Of a stretch of 64,000 bases of DNA, positions 51,562 through 61,151 are shown in pieces; the first letter of the stretch is position 1; each line of letters opens with the position of its first letter. The DNA is from Aquipluma nitroreducens (lineage in GTDB: Bacteria; Bacteroidota; Bacteroidia; Bacteroidales; Prolixibacteraceae), in assembly GCF_009689585.1 (NCBI RefSeq), contig NZ_AP018694.1:1798001-1862000 (forward strand), given 5' to 3'. A program made the translations under genes and the position numbers. The notes under the pieces were generated by a model. It had not been told where the DNA came from. It ran no database searches and saw only the letters and a list, made by a program, of their open reading frames with translations.

Positions 51562-52371
51562 TCAATCGCACAAAACACAAATGTCTTTTCGCGGATTGAT
51601 CATCAAAACGGGCAAGTTGCCAGCTTTTTTGATGATCTTTTTCTCTGGAAGTCCAATTACCAAGTCTATCAGTGAGATGGCGCTGCTTCCTGAAAAAATC
51701 AGTACATCGCCATTCAAGTCGTCTGCCTTGGCAATCGCTTCATTACAAATTCCCCAGCTTGATGTCTTTCCGGCAACCTCCTGGTGGCGGACATTCATAC
51801 TGGAAAGAAATTTCTTAAAGAAATTCAGGTTTCGTACTAATTTATCAGCCTGATCCGATTCAGTTTCATGAGCATAAATCAGCTGAACCTGCGACTTGTT
51901 GAACCGACCAAAATAAGAAGCCCAGAGCGAAGTTTCCTTTGAGGCTTTGCGAAAATCAATCGGAACCAACACGTTTTTATAGCTTAAAAACCGCGGGATT
52001 TCGCCGTTTATAAAAAGAAAGGCGATACTGCTTTCCCGAAAGGCTTTTAGCGCCCAATTGATGTCCAACTGATGAAGTACAACCAAAACAGCTTCATAAT
52101 CATCAACCAACTTTTGCATATTATCCAGCAACGATTTCTGGAGCAATAACCATGAAATTTCCATGTCGGGCAGGTTTCCTTTCAGGCTATTCGATGTCTG
52201 GATCAATTTCTCCTGAAGCTGACTTTTTTGAACTTTATCTTTCCAAATAGCCGTCAAACAAAGCTCCTTTCTTAAAACACCAGCCATGCGAACTCCATGA
52301 ACAATGACCTCTTTCATCCGTTCCGAGAAATCGCAAATAACCACAATTTTTTGTCCTGAAGAATTTGACAT
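51562..52371 (-). CDS. Universal stress protein (two-domain)
   Basis: 269 aa from the ATG at 52371 (a longer frame to 52461 runs into upstream sequence). Two Usp-like alpha/beta domains are apparent: KIVVICDFSERMKEVIVHGVRM at the N-terminus and YKNVLVPIDFRKASKETSLWA at about 130-150, where VPIDF marks the second nucleotide-binding fold. The C-terminus has GDVLIFSGSSAISLIDLVIG. Usp proteins bind ATP or modulate stress survival. It converges with the DPP11 gene, with 5 bp between stops. Confidence 0.82.
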   Translation of the reverse strand: MSNSSGQKIVVICDFSERMKEVIVHGVRMAGVLRKELCLTAIWKDKVQKSQLQEKLIQTSNSLKGNLPDMEISWLLLQKSLLDNMQKLVDDYEAVLVVLHQLDINWALKAFRESSIAFLFINGEIPRFLSYKNVLVPIDFRKASKETSLWASYFGRFNKSQVQLIYAHETESDQADKLVRNLNFFKKFLSSMNVRHQEVAGKTSSWGICNEAIAKADDLNGDVLIFSGSSAISLIDLVIGLPEKKIIKKAGNLPVLMINPRKDICVLCD

Positions 52372-52537
52372 GAGCTTCAACGATAGATTAAGGAAGCAAA
52401 AAATAAATCGCAACCTGAAATGCTTCAGCAAACATAACTGATTTTTGCGAACGATGAACATCCTGCAAATGCAGGCAAAAGTCAGTTCCTTCCCAGATTG
52501 CTTTTGCTAACTTTGTTTCAAAACTAAAAGCTTGTCA

Positions 52538-54610
52538 ATGATAACAAAAGAATTGATTGCCCCGAAAAGCATTGCGGTTGTAGGCGCTTCGAATAATACG
52601 ACGAAGCCGGGTGGAAAACTTTTGAAGAACTTGCTTGATAATAATTTCAAGGGCGACCTGTACGTTGTCAATCCAGGTTCGAATGATGTTCAGGGAGTAA
52701 AATCCTATCCATCAATCAACGATTTACCACTGGTTGAAATGGCAGTTTTGGCTATTCCTGCTGCTGCTTGTGTGGAAGCCGTTGAGATTTTGGCCACCCA
52801 AAAAGGCACGAAAGGATTTATCATTATTTCAGCCGGGTTTAGCGAAGAAAGCGAAGAAGGACGGATACTTGAGCAGAAAATCGTAAAAATAATTCAGGAA
52901 AATAATGCTTGTCTCATTGGTCCGAACTGCATTGGAGTCATCACATACGCACACACCAGCGTGTTCACAACTCCTATTCCCAAGCTCGAACAGATGAGTT
53001 GCGACCTCATTTCCAGTTCAGGAGCAACTGCTGTTTTCATCATGGAATCAGGAATCCCCAAAGGACTCCATTTTGCCAGCGTATTTTCAGTCGGAAATTC
53101 AGCTCAGAACGGGGTTGAAGAAATTCTCGAATTCATGGACGAAGTTTTCAACCCGGAAACCAGTACACGTGTCAAACTGCTTTATGTCGAAAGCATTAAA
53201 AATCCGGATAAATTATTGAAACACGCCTCTTCGTTAATCCGGAAAGGATGCAAAATAGCAGCCATTAAAGCCGGAAGCAGCGAGGCCGGAAGCCGGGCTG
53301 CAGCATCGCATACCGGAGCTATGGCCAATTCGGATCTGGCAGTTGAAGCTCTATTCCGTAAAGCAGGTATCGTTCGTTGTTACGGCCGCGAAGAATTGAC
53401 AACGGTCGCCAACATTTTCCACTGCAAACCCATGAAAGGGAAACGGCTGGCCATCATTACCCACGCCGGAGGACCGGCAGTTATGCTTACCGACGCACTT
53501 GAAGATGGAGGACTAAAAATTCCGCACATCGAAGATTGCGAAGCAAAAACAAGGCTCAAAAATCAGCTTTTCGCAGGTTCTTCGGTCGAAAATCCAATTG
53601 ATTTTCTGGCCACCGGAAATGCAGAACAATTGGCAGCCATTATTGATGCCTGCGAAAACGATTTTGATAAGATTGATGGGATGGCAGTTATTTTTGGCAG
53701 TCCGGGACTATCTCCGGTTCGTGACGTCTACCAGGTTCTCAACGAAAAAATGCGCACCTGCAAAAAGCCTATATTTCCAATTCTTCCTTCCCTGATCAAT
53801 GTGAAAGACGATATGGCTTATTTTATTTCTGAAGGGAATGTAATCTTTCCCGATGAAGTTTTGCTGGGGAAAGCGTTGACAAGTATTTTGAAGACCGCCA
53901 AACCTTCCGAAGAAAAAATATTCCTTGATGATATTGATATTCCTGAAATCCGACGGATTGTTGATCGGGCTGAAGATGGATTTCAATCGCCTGAAATAAT
54001 CCATCGGTTGTTTGCCGCCGCAGGAATTCCGATGGTTCGCGAAATCACTGTTGCAACGGAAGATGCAGCTATCGAAGCAGCAAAAAAAATAAGATTTCCA
54101 CTCGTAATGAAAGTAGTTGGCCCCATACATAAAACTGATGTTGGCGGAGTTGTACTAAATGTTCAGGATATGGAAACTGTTCAGCGCGAATTCAAGCGGT
54201 TGATTCAGATTAACGATACAACCGCCGTTTTGATGGCTGAAATGGCTTCAGGAATTGAACTTTTTCTGGGGGCTAAATATGAGGACAAGTTTGGACACAT
54301 TATTTTGTGCGGCATCGGTGGCATTTTTGTCGAGGTATTCAAGGATGTTACTTCAGGCCTTGCTCCGCTTACCATGTGCGAAGCTGCTGCAATGATCAAA
54401 AACCTCAGGGCATACCGCATCATCAAAGGCTACCGTGGAAAGAATGGTGTGAAGGAACGTAAGTTTGCCGAAATTATGGTACGCTTATCAACGTTGCTGC
54501 GCTTTGCGGTCGAAATTAAAGAACTGGACATCAATCCACTGCTTGGCGACGGAGACAAAATAATTGCAGTAGATGCGCGCATCAGGATAGAAAAAAAAAG
54601 CCTCCCCTAA
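52538..54610 (+). CDS. ADP-forming acyl-CoA synthetase (acetate-CoA ligase family, fused subunits)
   Basis: 690 aa from the ATG at 52538; a TTG two codons earlier is less likely. CoA-binding domain SIAVVGASNNTTKPGGKLLKNL at the N-terminus, succinyl-CoA ligase-like domain with the phospho-His motif AASHTGAMA at about 252-260, and a C-terminal ATP-grasp domain from about 470 (LVMKVVGPIHKTDVGGVVLN). Fused alpha-beta NDP-forming enzymes interconvert acyl-CoA plus ADP and Pi with acid plus ATP. It may conserve energy from acetyl-CoA or aryl-acetyl-CoA (Ferroglobus/Pyrococcus-type). The TAACTTTG box at 52508-52515 is a probable -7 element. Confidence 0.9.
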   Translation: MITKELIAPKSIAVVGASNNTTKPGGKLLKNLLDNNFKGDLYVVNPGSNDVQGVKSYPSINDLPLVEMAVLAIPAAACVEAVEILATQKGTKGFIIISAGFSEESEEGRILEQKIVKIIQENNACLIGPNCIGVITYAHTSVFTTPIPKLEQMSCDLISSSGATAVFIMESGIPKGLHFASVFSVGNSAQNGVEEILEFMDEVFNPETSTRVKLLYVESIKNPDKLLKHASSLIRKGCKIAAIKAGSSEAGSRAAASHTGAMANSDLAVEALFRKAGIVRCYGREELTTVANIFHCKPMKGKRLAIITHAGGPAVMLTDALEDGGLKIPHIEDCEAKTRLKNQLFAGSSVENPIDFLATGNAEQLAAIIDACENDFDKIDGMAVIFGSPGLSPVRDVYQVLNEKMRTCKKPIFPILPSLINVKDDMAYFISEGNVIFPDEVLLGKALTSILKTAKPSEEKIFLDDIDIPEIRRIVDRAEDGFQSPEIIHRLFAAAGIPMVREITVATEDAAIEAAKKIRFPLVMKVVGPIHKTDVGGVVLNVQDMETVQREFKRLIQINDTTAVLMAEMASGIELFLGAKYEDKFGHIILCGIGGIFVEVFKDVTSGLAPLTMCEAAAMIKNLRAYRIIKGYRGKNGVKERKFAEIMVRLSTLLRFAVEIKELDINPLLGDGDKIIAVDARIRIEKKSLP

Positions 54611-54794
54611 CCCCTCCGAAGGAGGGGAACTTTGGTTCGTGATTAATCTCATCATATTGGCTTCGATTAACTTTCAATTTTATCATTTTTAAATACTAAG
54701 AACTCTGGGATAAAAAATCTGGGATCACAGTTTTCAATCCAACCTCTCATTCGAAGCGTTTTCCTCCCCTCCTTCGGAGGGGTCCGGGGGAGGC
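54600..54794. repeat. Long inverted repeat with paired palindromes
   Basis: Left arm GCCTCCCC (54600-54607) and right arm GGGGAGGC (54787-54794) flank two hairpins, CCCCTCCGAAGGAGGGG (54611-54627) and CCCCTCCTTCGGAGGGG (54766-54782), the second a reverse complement of the first type, with 138 bp of AT-rich DNA between. The left arm includes the last codons and stop of the acyl-CoA synthetase. Similar units lie at 14289 and 2407. A dispersed REP/BIME or MITE-like element. Confidence 0.65.
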
Positions 54795-54807
54795 TTCAAA
54801 AAAAAAG

Positions 54808-54850
54808 AAGGCTAATAAACTTCGGTGAAACACCTTTGTTTATTAGCCTT
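54808..54850 (-). terminator. Y-shaped terminator of the RRM gene
   Basis: AAGGCTAATAAAC (54808-54820) pairs perfectly with GTTTATTAGCCTT (54838-54850), with an inner GGTG-AAA-CACC hairpin. On the minus strand it is followed by a T-run (A-run 54798-54806), 67 bp after the RRM gene stop. Confidence 0.72.
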
Positions 54851-54916
54851 TATGTAGTTGTAAAAATTAAATGAATTAATTTTTACATAAATAGTACATT
54901 AAAAACAGGAAATAGA

Positions 54917-55396
54917 CTAGTATTCAGATCTTCTGTTGCCACCAGCGCTTGAGCCACCACCACGGTTGAAGCCACCGCCTGAGTTGCCTCCACGATCGCC
55001 ACCACGGAAACCACCGCCACCGCCAGCATTACCGCCACGGAAACCGCCAGCACCGCCGCTACCGCCACGGAAACCACCGCCACCTGAATTGCCTCCGCGG
55101 AAACCACCGCCTGAGTTGCCACCACGGAAACCACCACTAGGACGGCTACCTTCTTTTTTTTCTTCAGCTTTATTTACAACAATTGTCCGGCCTTCAATCT
55201 CAGCGTTGTTCAATTCTTCAATTGCTTTTTTAGCTTCTTCTTCATTCGTCATTTCTACAAAACCAAATCCCTTTGATCTTCCAGTAGCTCTGTCAGTAAT
55301 AATTTTTACGGATGTAACTTCTCCGTATTCTTCAAAAATTTCCTGTAATTCGCTTTCCTCAATTTTAAAGGGAAGGCTGCCAACAAAAATGTTCAT
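54917..55396 (-). CDS. Glycine-rich RRM RNA-binding protein
   Basis: 159 aa from the ATG at 55396. Residues 2-78 form an RRM with RNP2 NIFVGSLP and RNP1 KGFGFVEM, as in Bacteroidota and cyanobacterial cold-induced Rbp proteins. The C-terminal tail (about 84-159) is Gly-rich, built from repeats of FRGGN, GGGF and GGG, ending GNRRSEY. It binds RNA, often as a chaperone under cold or translational stress. A likely -7 box TACTTTTG lies on the minus strand at 55432-55439. The Pro-rich frame on the opposite strand is a shadow of the tail. Confidence 0.9.
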   Translation of the reverse strand: MNIFVGSLPFKIEESELQEIFEEYGEVTSVKIITDRATGRSKGFGFVEMTNEEEAKKAIEELNNAEIEGRTIVVNKAEEKKEGSRPSGGFRGGNSGGGFRGGNSGGGGFRGGSGGAGGFRGGNAGGGGGFRGGDRGGNSGGGFNRGGGSSAGGNRRSEY

Positions 55397-55439
55397 AAAT
55401 AACTGTTTAAATAATGGATAAATATATTTTCCAAAAGTA

Positions 55440-56084
55440 GTTATATTTTGATTCAAAATACGTTTGGGAAAAGATTTTATTCGGCAACGCATTTTTTTTT
55501 GCCTTTTTTATCAACCTAAGCTTTAATTGGTTACAGCGAATCAGGTTTGACTTTCCATTCACAACCAGCGCCTGATTATAATTCAGTATAGCCAAAAAGC
55601 CTCTCGTGAGAATCCATATTCGACATTTGCAACCTTAAATACACCTTAACTTTAGATAAAGTATATCGCTGTAATACCATTTTTTTACCATGAAGTTGAT
55701 CAGAATTTATAATTTTCCAGCCTGCCAATCCACTCTCAAATGCTTTCATTATTCAAACTGAGTCTAAATTACCTCATTTTTACTTTTTTATATAAATCAA
55801 ACGATATCTTATAATTGCTTTATTTTAATACATTTCAACTTCGATAATGAAAGTACAAGACTCCAATTACTTACAATTGCGCTATTGCCACTTTTGTAGT
55901 ATTCGATAAAACTTATACTTTTGGATTCAATTCAGGATGCTGTGGCTTAGTCTATTGTATTTCACATCATTCGGAGTTAAAAAATATAAAAACCAAAAAT
56001 TAATTAATTAAGTTCCTCACCGGAGCCTGAGTTTGCTGTATTATGATTTTAATTCAGCTAATGATCAGAAGAACCAAACATCAC
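55440..56084. other. Long divergent spacer, nothing else identified
   Basis: About 640 bp between the RRM gene (minus) and the porin (plus). The side near 55432-55439 holds the RRM promoter. Short open frames on both strands lack start context and family resemblance. No hairpin, repeat or regulatory motif of note was found, and the porin promoter was not identified. Confidence 0.4.
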
Positions 56085-57371
56085 ATGAAAAAACTATTTT
56101 TCTTACTCCTATTAATTAGTACCCAAATCTCTTACAGTCAGGAAACCAAACCCAAAGAAACATCACTCGAATTTTATGGTTTTGTTCGATTTGAATCCTT
56201 TTTCGATTCATACAAAGGATTAAATGCCGGCAACGATCTTTTTTTCATTGCGCCATCATATGCCGGAGTCGATACTAACGGAAAGCACATTAACCAGACC
56301 CCAACCTATAATTTTGCAACGATGGCAACCCGATTGGGCGTTCGCATTGCTGGTCCGGAAATTTTTAAAGCGAAAACGTCGGTCAATATTGAAGCGGACT
56401 TTGCAGGTGACCTTGGAAATAATCCGGCTCTATTTCGGGTAAGACAGGCAAATGCTGTTTTCGCCTGGAAGAAATCATCGTTGCTGGTTGGCCAAACCTG
56501 GCATCCATTCTGGGGTGGAAAAGTCTTCCCAACGGTTGCGGGTTTGAATACCGGCTCTCCATTTCAGCCGTTTAACCGAAGCCCACAGGTCAGGTTCGAC
56601 TATAGGCCCAGTACAAAACTGATTCTTTCGGCCGCCATGGTTGGCGAATTTCAATATAAATCGTATGGGTTCTCGAAGATTGAGACCATGACCATTGAGA
56701 AATTAGATATTTTTAACCGTAATGCGGGAATTCCTGAAATGGTTGGCAATATAGAAATGAACAATGGCGGATGCACTTTAGGCGCTGGGGTTAGCCTGAA
56801 ATACATTTTACCAACGCTCTATACCGTTGGCAGTGCAGGCAAATATGTGTCAAACGAAATGGTTCAGTCGACATCGTTTGTCGGATATGGACAGTATGTA
56901 AAGAAAATGTTCTCCATCAGGGCTAAAGCTGTGCTAGGTCAGAATATGACACACTTATGTATTCCTGGTGGATATGGCGTAAAAACACTAGACAAAGCGA
57001 CAGGAGCATTGACTTACACGCCTTACAATTCGTTCACCAGTTTTATAAATGCGGTATACGGTAAAAAATACCAGGTTGGCCTTTTCGGTGGTTATTTGAA
57101 AAACCTGGGAACTGCTGATGCACTATATAACTTTGGAAGTTCAACAGCTCCAACCGTTGTTACTCCTGGATTACTCCCCAATGTAGCTTCAATTTACCGT
57201 GTTGCCCCTCACTTTGCGATGAATATCTCAAAAATCCGCTTCGTTGCTGAATATGAATTAACTTCAGCAGAATATGGAACCGGCAACATCGATTTGAACG
57301 ATGGATTATATGCAACAGGTGTTAATGCAACAAATCACCGGATTTTGCTCATGTTAATGTATTCTTTCTAA
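56085..57371 (+). CDS. DcaP-like outer-membrane porin
   Basis: 428 aa from the ATG at 56085 (an earlier ATG at 56043 adds a polar, atypical stretch). Signal peptide MKKLFFLLLLISTQISYSQ. The body has periodic amphipathic strands and aromatic girdle residues (EFYGFVRFESFFDSY, SLLVGQTWHPFWG, PQVRFDYRP), with a C-terminal strand HRILLMLMYSF ending in Phe, the signal for outer-membrane insertion. DcaP-like porins import dicarboxylates and other organic acids. The gene lies 11 bp upstream of a phenylacetate-CoA ligase, suggesting import of its aromatic acid substrate. Confidence 0.7.
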   Translation: MKKLFFLLLLISTQISYSQETKPKETSLEFYGFVRFESFFDSYKGLNAGNDLFFIAPSYAGVDTNGKHINQTPTYNFATMATRLGVRIAGPEIFKAKTSVNIEADFAGDLGNNPALFRVRQANAVFAWKKSSLLVGQTWHPFWGGKVFPTVAGLNTGSPFQPFNRSPQVRFDYRPSTKLILSAAMVGEFQYKSYGFSKIETMTIEKLDIFNRNAGIPEMVGNIEMNNGGCTLGAGVSLKYILPTLYTVGSAGKYVSNEMVQSTSFVGYGQYVKKMFSIRAKAVLGQNMTHLCIPGGYGVKTLDKATGALTYTPYNSFTSFINAVYGKKYQVGLFGGYLKNLGTADALYNFGSSTAPTVVTPGLLPNVASIYRVAPHFAMNISKIRFVAEYELTSAEYGTGNIDLNDGLYATGVNATNHRILLMLMYSF

Positions 57372-57382
57372 ACCGAACTATC

Positions 57383-58690
57383 ATGTATTGGGAAAATGAA
57401 CTTGAAACGCTGAAGCGGAACGATCTCGAAAAACTTCAGTTCAAAAGGCTGAAAAGCACCATTCAGTCGGCCATGAATTCACCATATTACGGAAACCTGT
57501 ATAAACAAATGGGATTGTCTGCCGATTCGGTGAGGTCGGTTTCCGACATTCAAAAACTACCCTTTACCACCAAACAAAATCTGCGAGAGAATTTCCCATA
57601 CGGATTTTTAGGTTTACCAACGAAAGAATTGATTCGACTGCACAGTACCAGCGGAACCACCGGAAACCCGACTGTAATTTTTCATAACCGCCACGACATT
57701 GATTCATGGGCAAACTTAATGGCGCGTTCGCTATTTTGTGCCGGAGTGCGCGATACCGATGTTTTCCAAAACATCTGCGGCTATGGGTTATTCACCGGAG
57801 GACTTGGGTTTCAATACGGAGTTGAACGACTTGGTTGCCTGAGTATCCCGGCTGGAGCAGGTAACAGTCCACGCCAGATTAAATTGATGCAGGACTACGG
57901 AACCACTGCAATACATGCCATTCCAAGTTACCTGAACCGCTTGTATGAAGTTTTTCTGGAAGAGGGACTCGACCCACGAAAAGATACCAAACTGCATACA
58001 TTTGTGATTGGCGCCGAACCACATACAGAAGGACAACGCCGGCGCATCGAAGAAATGTATGGAGTGAAAGCGTACAATTCTTTTGGTCTTACGGAAATGA
58101 ATGGCCCGGGTGTTGCTTTCGAATGCACCTGCCAAAATGGGTTGCACATTTGGGAAGACGCATATTTGGTTGAAATTATTAATCCCGAAACGCTGGAACC
58201 TATTACTGACGGCGAAGTTGGCGAATTGGTTCTAACTACGCTGGATCGCCAGGCCATGCCATTAATCCGCTACCGCACCCGCGATTTAACGCGAATTTTG
58301 CCCGGAACATGTGCTTGTGGCCGAACACATGTTCGTCTTGACCGAATTACCGGACGAAGCGACGATATGTTTATTGTAAAAGGATGCAACATTTTTCCCA
58401 TGCAAATTGAAGGCGTCCTGATGAAAGTTCCTGAAGTAGGTGCCGATTATCTGATAACTTTAAAAACGATTGACGGGAACGATGAAATGATCATCGAAGT
58501 TGAAGTGAAAAAAGATTGGTTCAATGGCGACATCTCGCGGCTGGACAAATTGACAAAACAGCTAACCGCTTTAATTCGCGACGAAGTTTTAGTTAAGCCA
58601 ATCATCAGGCTCGTTGAGCCCAATTCGCTACCGAAGCCAGAAGGGAAGGCAGTTCGGGTAAAAGAACTTCGAATCGCTTTGAATTCGTAG
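57383..58690 (+). CDS. paaK: Phenylacetate-CoA ligase (copy 1)
   Basis: 435-aa adenylate-forming enzyme that makes an aryl-acetyl-CoA from phenylacetate, ATP and CoA. Signature LHSTSGTTGNPTVIFHNRHD (about 91-110) is the P-loop of the AMP-binding superfamily. Core segments NSFGLTEMNGPGVAFECTCQNG and the C-terminal GRSDDMFIVKGCNIFPMQIEG, with a C-terminal Lys region, are PaaK-specific. Follows the porin by 11 bp and is paired with the ACT gene at 58810. A second copy is at 59283. Phenylacetate or indoleacetate could be the substrate. Confidence 0.9.
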   Translation: MYWENELETLKRNDLEKLQFKRLKSTIQSAMNSPYYGNLYKQMGLSADSVRSVSDIQKLPFTTKQNLRENFPYGFLGLPTKELIRLHSTSGTTGNPTVIFHNRHDIDSWANLMARSLFCAGVRDTDVFQNICGYGLFTGGLGFQYGVERLGCLSIPAGAGNSPRQIKLMQDYGTTAIHAIPSYLNRLYEVFLEEGLDPRKDTKLHTFVIGAEPHTEGQRRRIEEMYGVKAYNSFGLTEMNGPGVAFECTCQNGLHIWEDAYLVEIINPETLEPITDGEVGELVLTTLDRQAMPLIRYRTRDLTRILPGTCACGRTHVRLDRITGRSDDMFIVKGCNIFPMQIEGVLMKVPEVGADYLITLKTIDGNDEMIIEVEVKKDWFNGDISRLDKLTKQLTALIRDEVLVKPIIRLVEPNSLPKPEGKAVRVKELRIALNS

Positions 58691-58809
58691 AGAAGTAGCA
58701 AGATGCAAGTATCAAAACAAGAAAATGCCTTACTATAAGTTTTCTTGATGCTTGAATCCAGATACTTGATATAAAAATAATAATTCATCATATCTAATTC
58801 ATAAATCCA

Positions 58810-59244
58810 ATGGCATATCAGGTCTCCATATTTCTGGAAAATAAAATCGGCCACCTTGAACGGGTTACTGCCGTATTAAAAGCTGCCAAAATCGACATCC
58901 GCACCATGAACCTGAACCATACCGCCAATGGTTGGGGAATCTTGAACCTTGTTGTTTCAAATCCTGAACTTGCGCATAGCCTGTTGCTTGAAAAAGGCCT
59001 GTCGGCAGCCCTGCGCGAAATTGTGGTTATTGAAATGATTGACCAACCCGGAGGATTGGATGACCTGCTCAAAGAAATTGTCAATGCAGGTGTCAATTTC
59101 ACCAATGCATACGGGCGATCGGGCTATGAAAATAAAAATGCCTACTTTGTTATCGATCCTGAAGATGTTACTCAGGCGAAAAAAAAGCTGCTGGATGCCG
59201 GACTAAATATCATGCCCGATGAATCCATTTATGGAACCAACTGA
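58810..59244 (+). CDS. Double-ACT protein (copy 1)
   Basis: 144 aa made of two tandem ACT modules: SIFLENKIGHLERVTAVLKAAKIDI (about 6-30) and MIDQPGGLDDLLKEIVNAGVNFTNAY (about 77-102, key part QPGGLDDLL). ACT domains bind amino acids. Such two-ACT proteins accompany PaaK-type ligases and indolepyruvate oxidoreductases in Bacteroidota, presumably sensing aromatic amino acids. It lies 119 bp after copy 1 and 38 bp before copy 2 of the ligase. Confidence 0.8.
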   Translation: MAYQVSIFLENKIGHLERVTAVLKAAKIDIRTMNLNHTANGWGILNLVVSNPELAHSLLLEKGLSAALREIVVIEMIDQPGGLDDLLKEIVNAGVNFTNAYGRSGYENKNAYFVIDPEDVTQAKKKLLDAGLNIMPDESIYGTN

Positions 59245-59282
59245 TACATTATAATGTATCACAATAATAAAAACTCAATACA

Positions 59283-60581
59283 ATGATCTGGAACGAAAAA
59301 ATAGAATGTGCGAGCCGCGACGAAATGCGCGACATTCAATCGGAACGACTGAAAGAAACAGTCACAAGAATTTACCACAATGTGCCCAGCTACAGGCAAA
59401 AAATGCAAGCAGTGGGCCTTGTTCCCGATGATATAAAATCGGTCGACGATCTGAGTAAACTGCCATTCACCCTCAAAACCGACTTACGCGATAACTATCC
59501 GTTTGGGTTATTTACCGTACCCATGAGCGAGATTGTGCGTATCCATGCTTCTTCAGGAACAACCGGGAAGCCAACTGTTGTTGGATACACCCGAAAAGAT
59601 CTGAACAATTGGGCTGAAATGATAACCCGTGGACTTTGCATGGCAGGTGTCCATCGTGATGATATTGTTCAGGTGGCTTATGGCTACGGACTATTTACCG
59701 GCGGTCTTGGAATGCACTACGGTTGCGAAAATCTGGGCGCATCGGTTATCCCGATTTCAGGAGGAAATACTGACAAGCAGCTTCAACTGATGCAAGATTT
59801 TGGGACCACGGTATTAGCCTGCACTCCATCGTATTCGCTCCATTTAGGCGAAGAGTTGGCGGCAAAAGGAATTAAAAAGGAAGACCTGAAATTGCGTATC
59901 GGCATTTTTGGAGCCGAACCATGGACCGAAAATATGCGCAAGGAAATTGAAGCCAGTCTGGGAATCAAGGCCATCGACATATACGGGTTAAGTGAAATCA
60001 TGGGACCTGGAGTTTCGTGCGAGTGCGAACATCAGGCCGGAATGCACATCATGGAAGACCATTTCATTCCTGAAATTATTGATCCGATTACCTTACAGCC
60101 ATTACCCGCCGGCGAAGTTGGCGAGCTGGTTTTTACCACCATCACCAAAGAAGGAATTCCGCTAATCCGCTACCGCACGCGTGATCTTACCCGCCTAAAC
60201 TACGAAAAATGTGCATGCGGACGTACCTTGGTGCGCATGGAAAAATGCAAAGGCCGCAGCGACGACATGCTGATTATCCGCGGTGTAAATGTATTCCCAT
60301 CGCAAATTGAAAGCGTGTTACTCGAAATGAGCGAAACGGCTCCTCATTATTTGCTTATTGTTGAACGGGAAGGTAACTTAGACACGCTGAAACTGATGGT
60401 TGAAGTTCAGGAACAGTTCTTCTCCGACGAAATCAGGCAGTTGGAAGCTTTGCGCAAAAAAATTAAGAACAAACTCCAGAGTACACTTGGAATTTCGGTA
60501 GATGTAAAACTGGTTGAGCCGAAAACCATCGAACGCACCGCTGGAAAAGCAAAACGTGTAATTGACAACCGTAATTTGTAG
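59283..60581 (+). CDS. paaK: Phenylacetate-CoA ligase (copy 2)
   Basis: 432 aa, with the same core motifs as copy 1: [19 protein letters not shown] (about 95-113), [21 protein letters not shown] and [21 protein letters not shown]. The N-terminus ([21 protein letters not shown]) starts at a normal PaaK position. The copies are alike but clearly diverged, including the acceptor-site segments, so they may differ in acid preference (phenylacetate, hydroxyphenylacetate or indoleacetate). Its stop is 12 bp before the start of the second double-ACT protein, which has a perfect Shine-Dalgarno (AGGAGG). Confidence 0.9.
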   Translation: MIWNEKIECASRDEMRDIQSERLKETVTRIYHNVPSYRQKMQAVGLVPDDIKSVDDLSKLPFTLKTDLRDNYPFGLFTVPMSEIVRIHASSGTTGKPTVVGYTRKDLNNWAEMITRGLCMAGVHRDDIVQVAYGYGLFTGGLGMHYGCENLGASVIPISGGNTDKQLQLMQDFGTTVLACTPSYSLHLGEELAAKGIKKEDLKLRIGIFGAEPWTENMRKEIEASLGIKAIDIYGLSEIMGPGVSCECEHQAGMHIMEDHFIPEIIDPITLQPLPAGEVGELVFTTITKEGIPLIRYRTRDLTRLNYEKCACGRTLVRMEKCKGRSDDMLIIRGVNVFPSQIESVLLEMSETAPHYLLIVEREGNLDTLKLMVEVQEQFFSDEIRQLEALRKKIKNKLQSTLGISVDVKLVEPKTIERTAGKAKRVIDNRNL

Positions 60582-60593
60582 GAGGAAACCATA

Positions 60594-61022
60594 ATGATTA
60601 TCAAACAACTATCTGTATTTCTCGAAAATAAAACAGGACGGCTGAATGAAGTAACTCAACTTCTGGGCAATGCCGGAATTAACATGTCGGCAATGAGCCT
60701 GGCCGACACTTCCGAATTCGGAATTTTGCGCATGATCGCATCTGAGCCTGAAAAAGCACTTTCAATCCTGAAAGAGGCCGAATTTTCAGTCAGGCTAACT
60801 GATGTGGTTTGCCTGAACAGCCCGAATGAGCCAGGTGCACTGGCCAGAGCATTGGACATCCTTTCCGGAGAAGGTGTGTTCATTGAATATTTGTATGCGT
60901 ATTCAATGGATAACAAAACGGCTAATATTGTATTAAAGCCCGACAACATTCAGAAATGTATTGAAGTCCTTCAGGCTCACCAGCTGGAATTGGTGAGTGC
61001 AAGTGAAATGTATAAAATATAA
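60594..61022 (+). CDS. Double-ACT protein (copy 2)
   Basis: 142 aa, two tandem ACT modules: LSVFLENKTGRLNEVTQLLGNAGINMSA (key part ENKTGRLNEVTQL) and NSPNEPGALARALDILSGEGV (about 78-98). A strong Shine-Dalgarno, AGGAGG, precedes the ATG by 7 bp, unusual in this phylum, where many genes lack one. Same role as copy 1, presumably paired with PaaK copy 2. Confidence 0.8.
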   Translation: MIIKQLSVFLENKTGRLNEVTQLLGNAGINMSAMSLADTSEFGILRMIASEPEKALSILKEAEFSVRLTDVVCLNSPNEPGALARALDILSGEGVFIEYLYAYSMDNKTANIVLKPDNIQKCIEVLQAHQLELVSASEMYKI

Positions 61023-61063
61023 ATTCATTCGCGGTTGCGAAACAGTCCTGTCGGTTCGTTTGT

Positions 61064-61132
61064 TATCTTTGCAAATGGGTTTTCTGAAGGATTTAAGGAT
61101 ATTTACCTAAATTGTCCCGGCCTTACCGGGAC
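61064..61132 (+). promoter_or_regulatory. Promoter and candidate attenuator of pheA
   Basis: TATCTTTG (61064-61071) fits the -7 consensus. Just downstream, ATG at 61075 opens an 11-codon frame reading MGFLKDLRIFT with two Phe codons and a stop at 61108-61110. It is followed by GTCCCGG-CCTTA-CCGGGAC (61114-61132) and TTTT, a Rho-independent terminator, 20 bp before the pheA ATG at 61152. A leader-peptide attenuator is a reasonable hypothesis, but two Phe codons are few and the start site could lie very near the ATG. It may be a plain terminator of the ACT gene. Confidence 0.4.
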
Positions 61133-61151
61133 TTTTAATAACATAAGGAAG

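Noticed and set aside
54936-55421. 161-aa Pro-rich open frame on the plus strand
   Set aside because: It is the antisense of the Gly-rich tail of the RRM protein at 54917-55396; the RRM frame has a clear domain and terminator.
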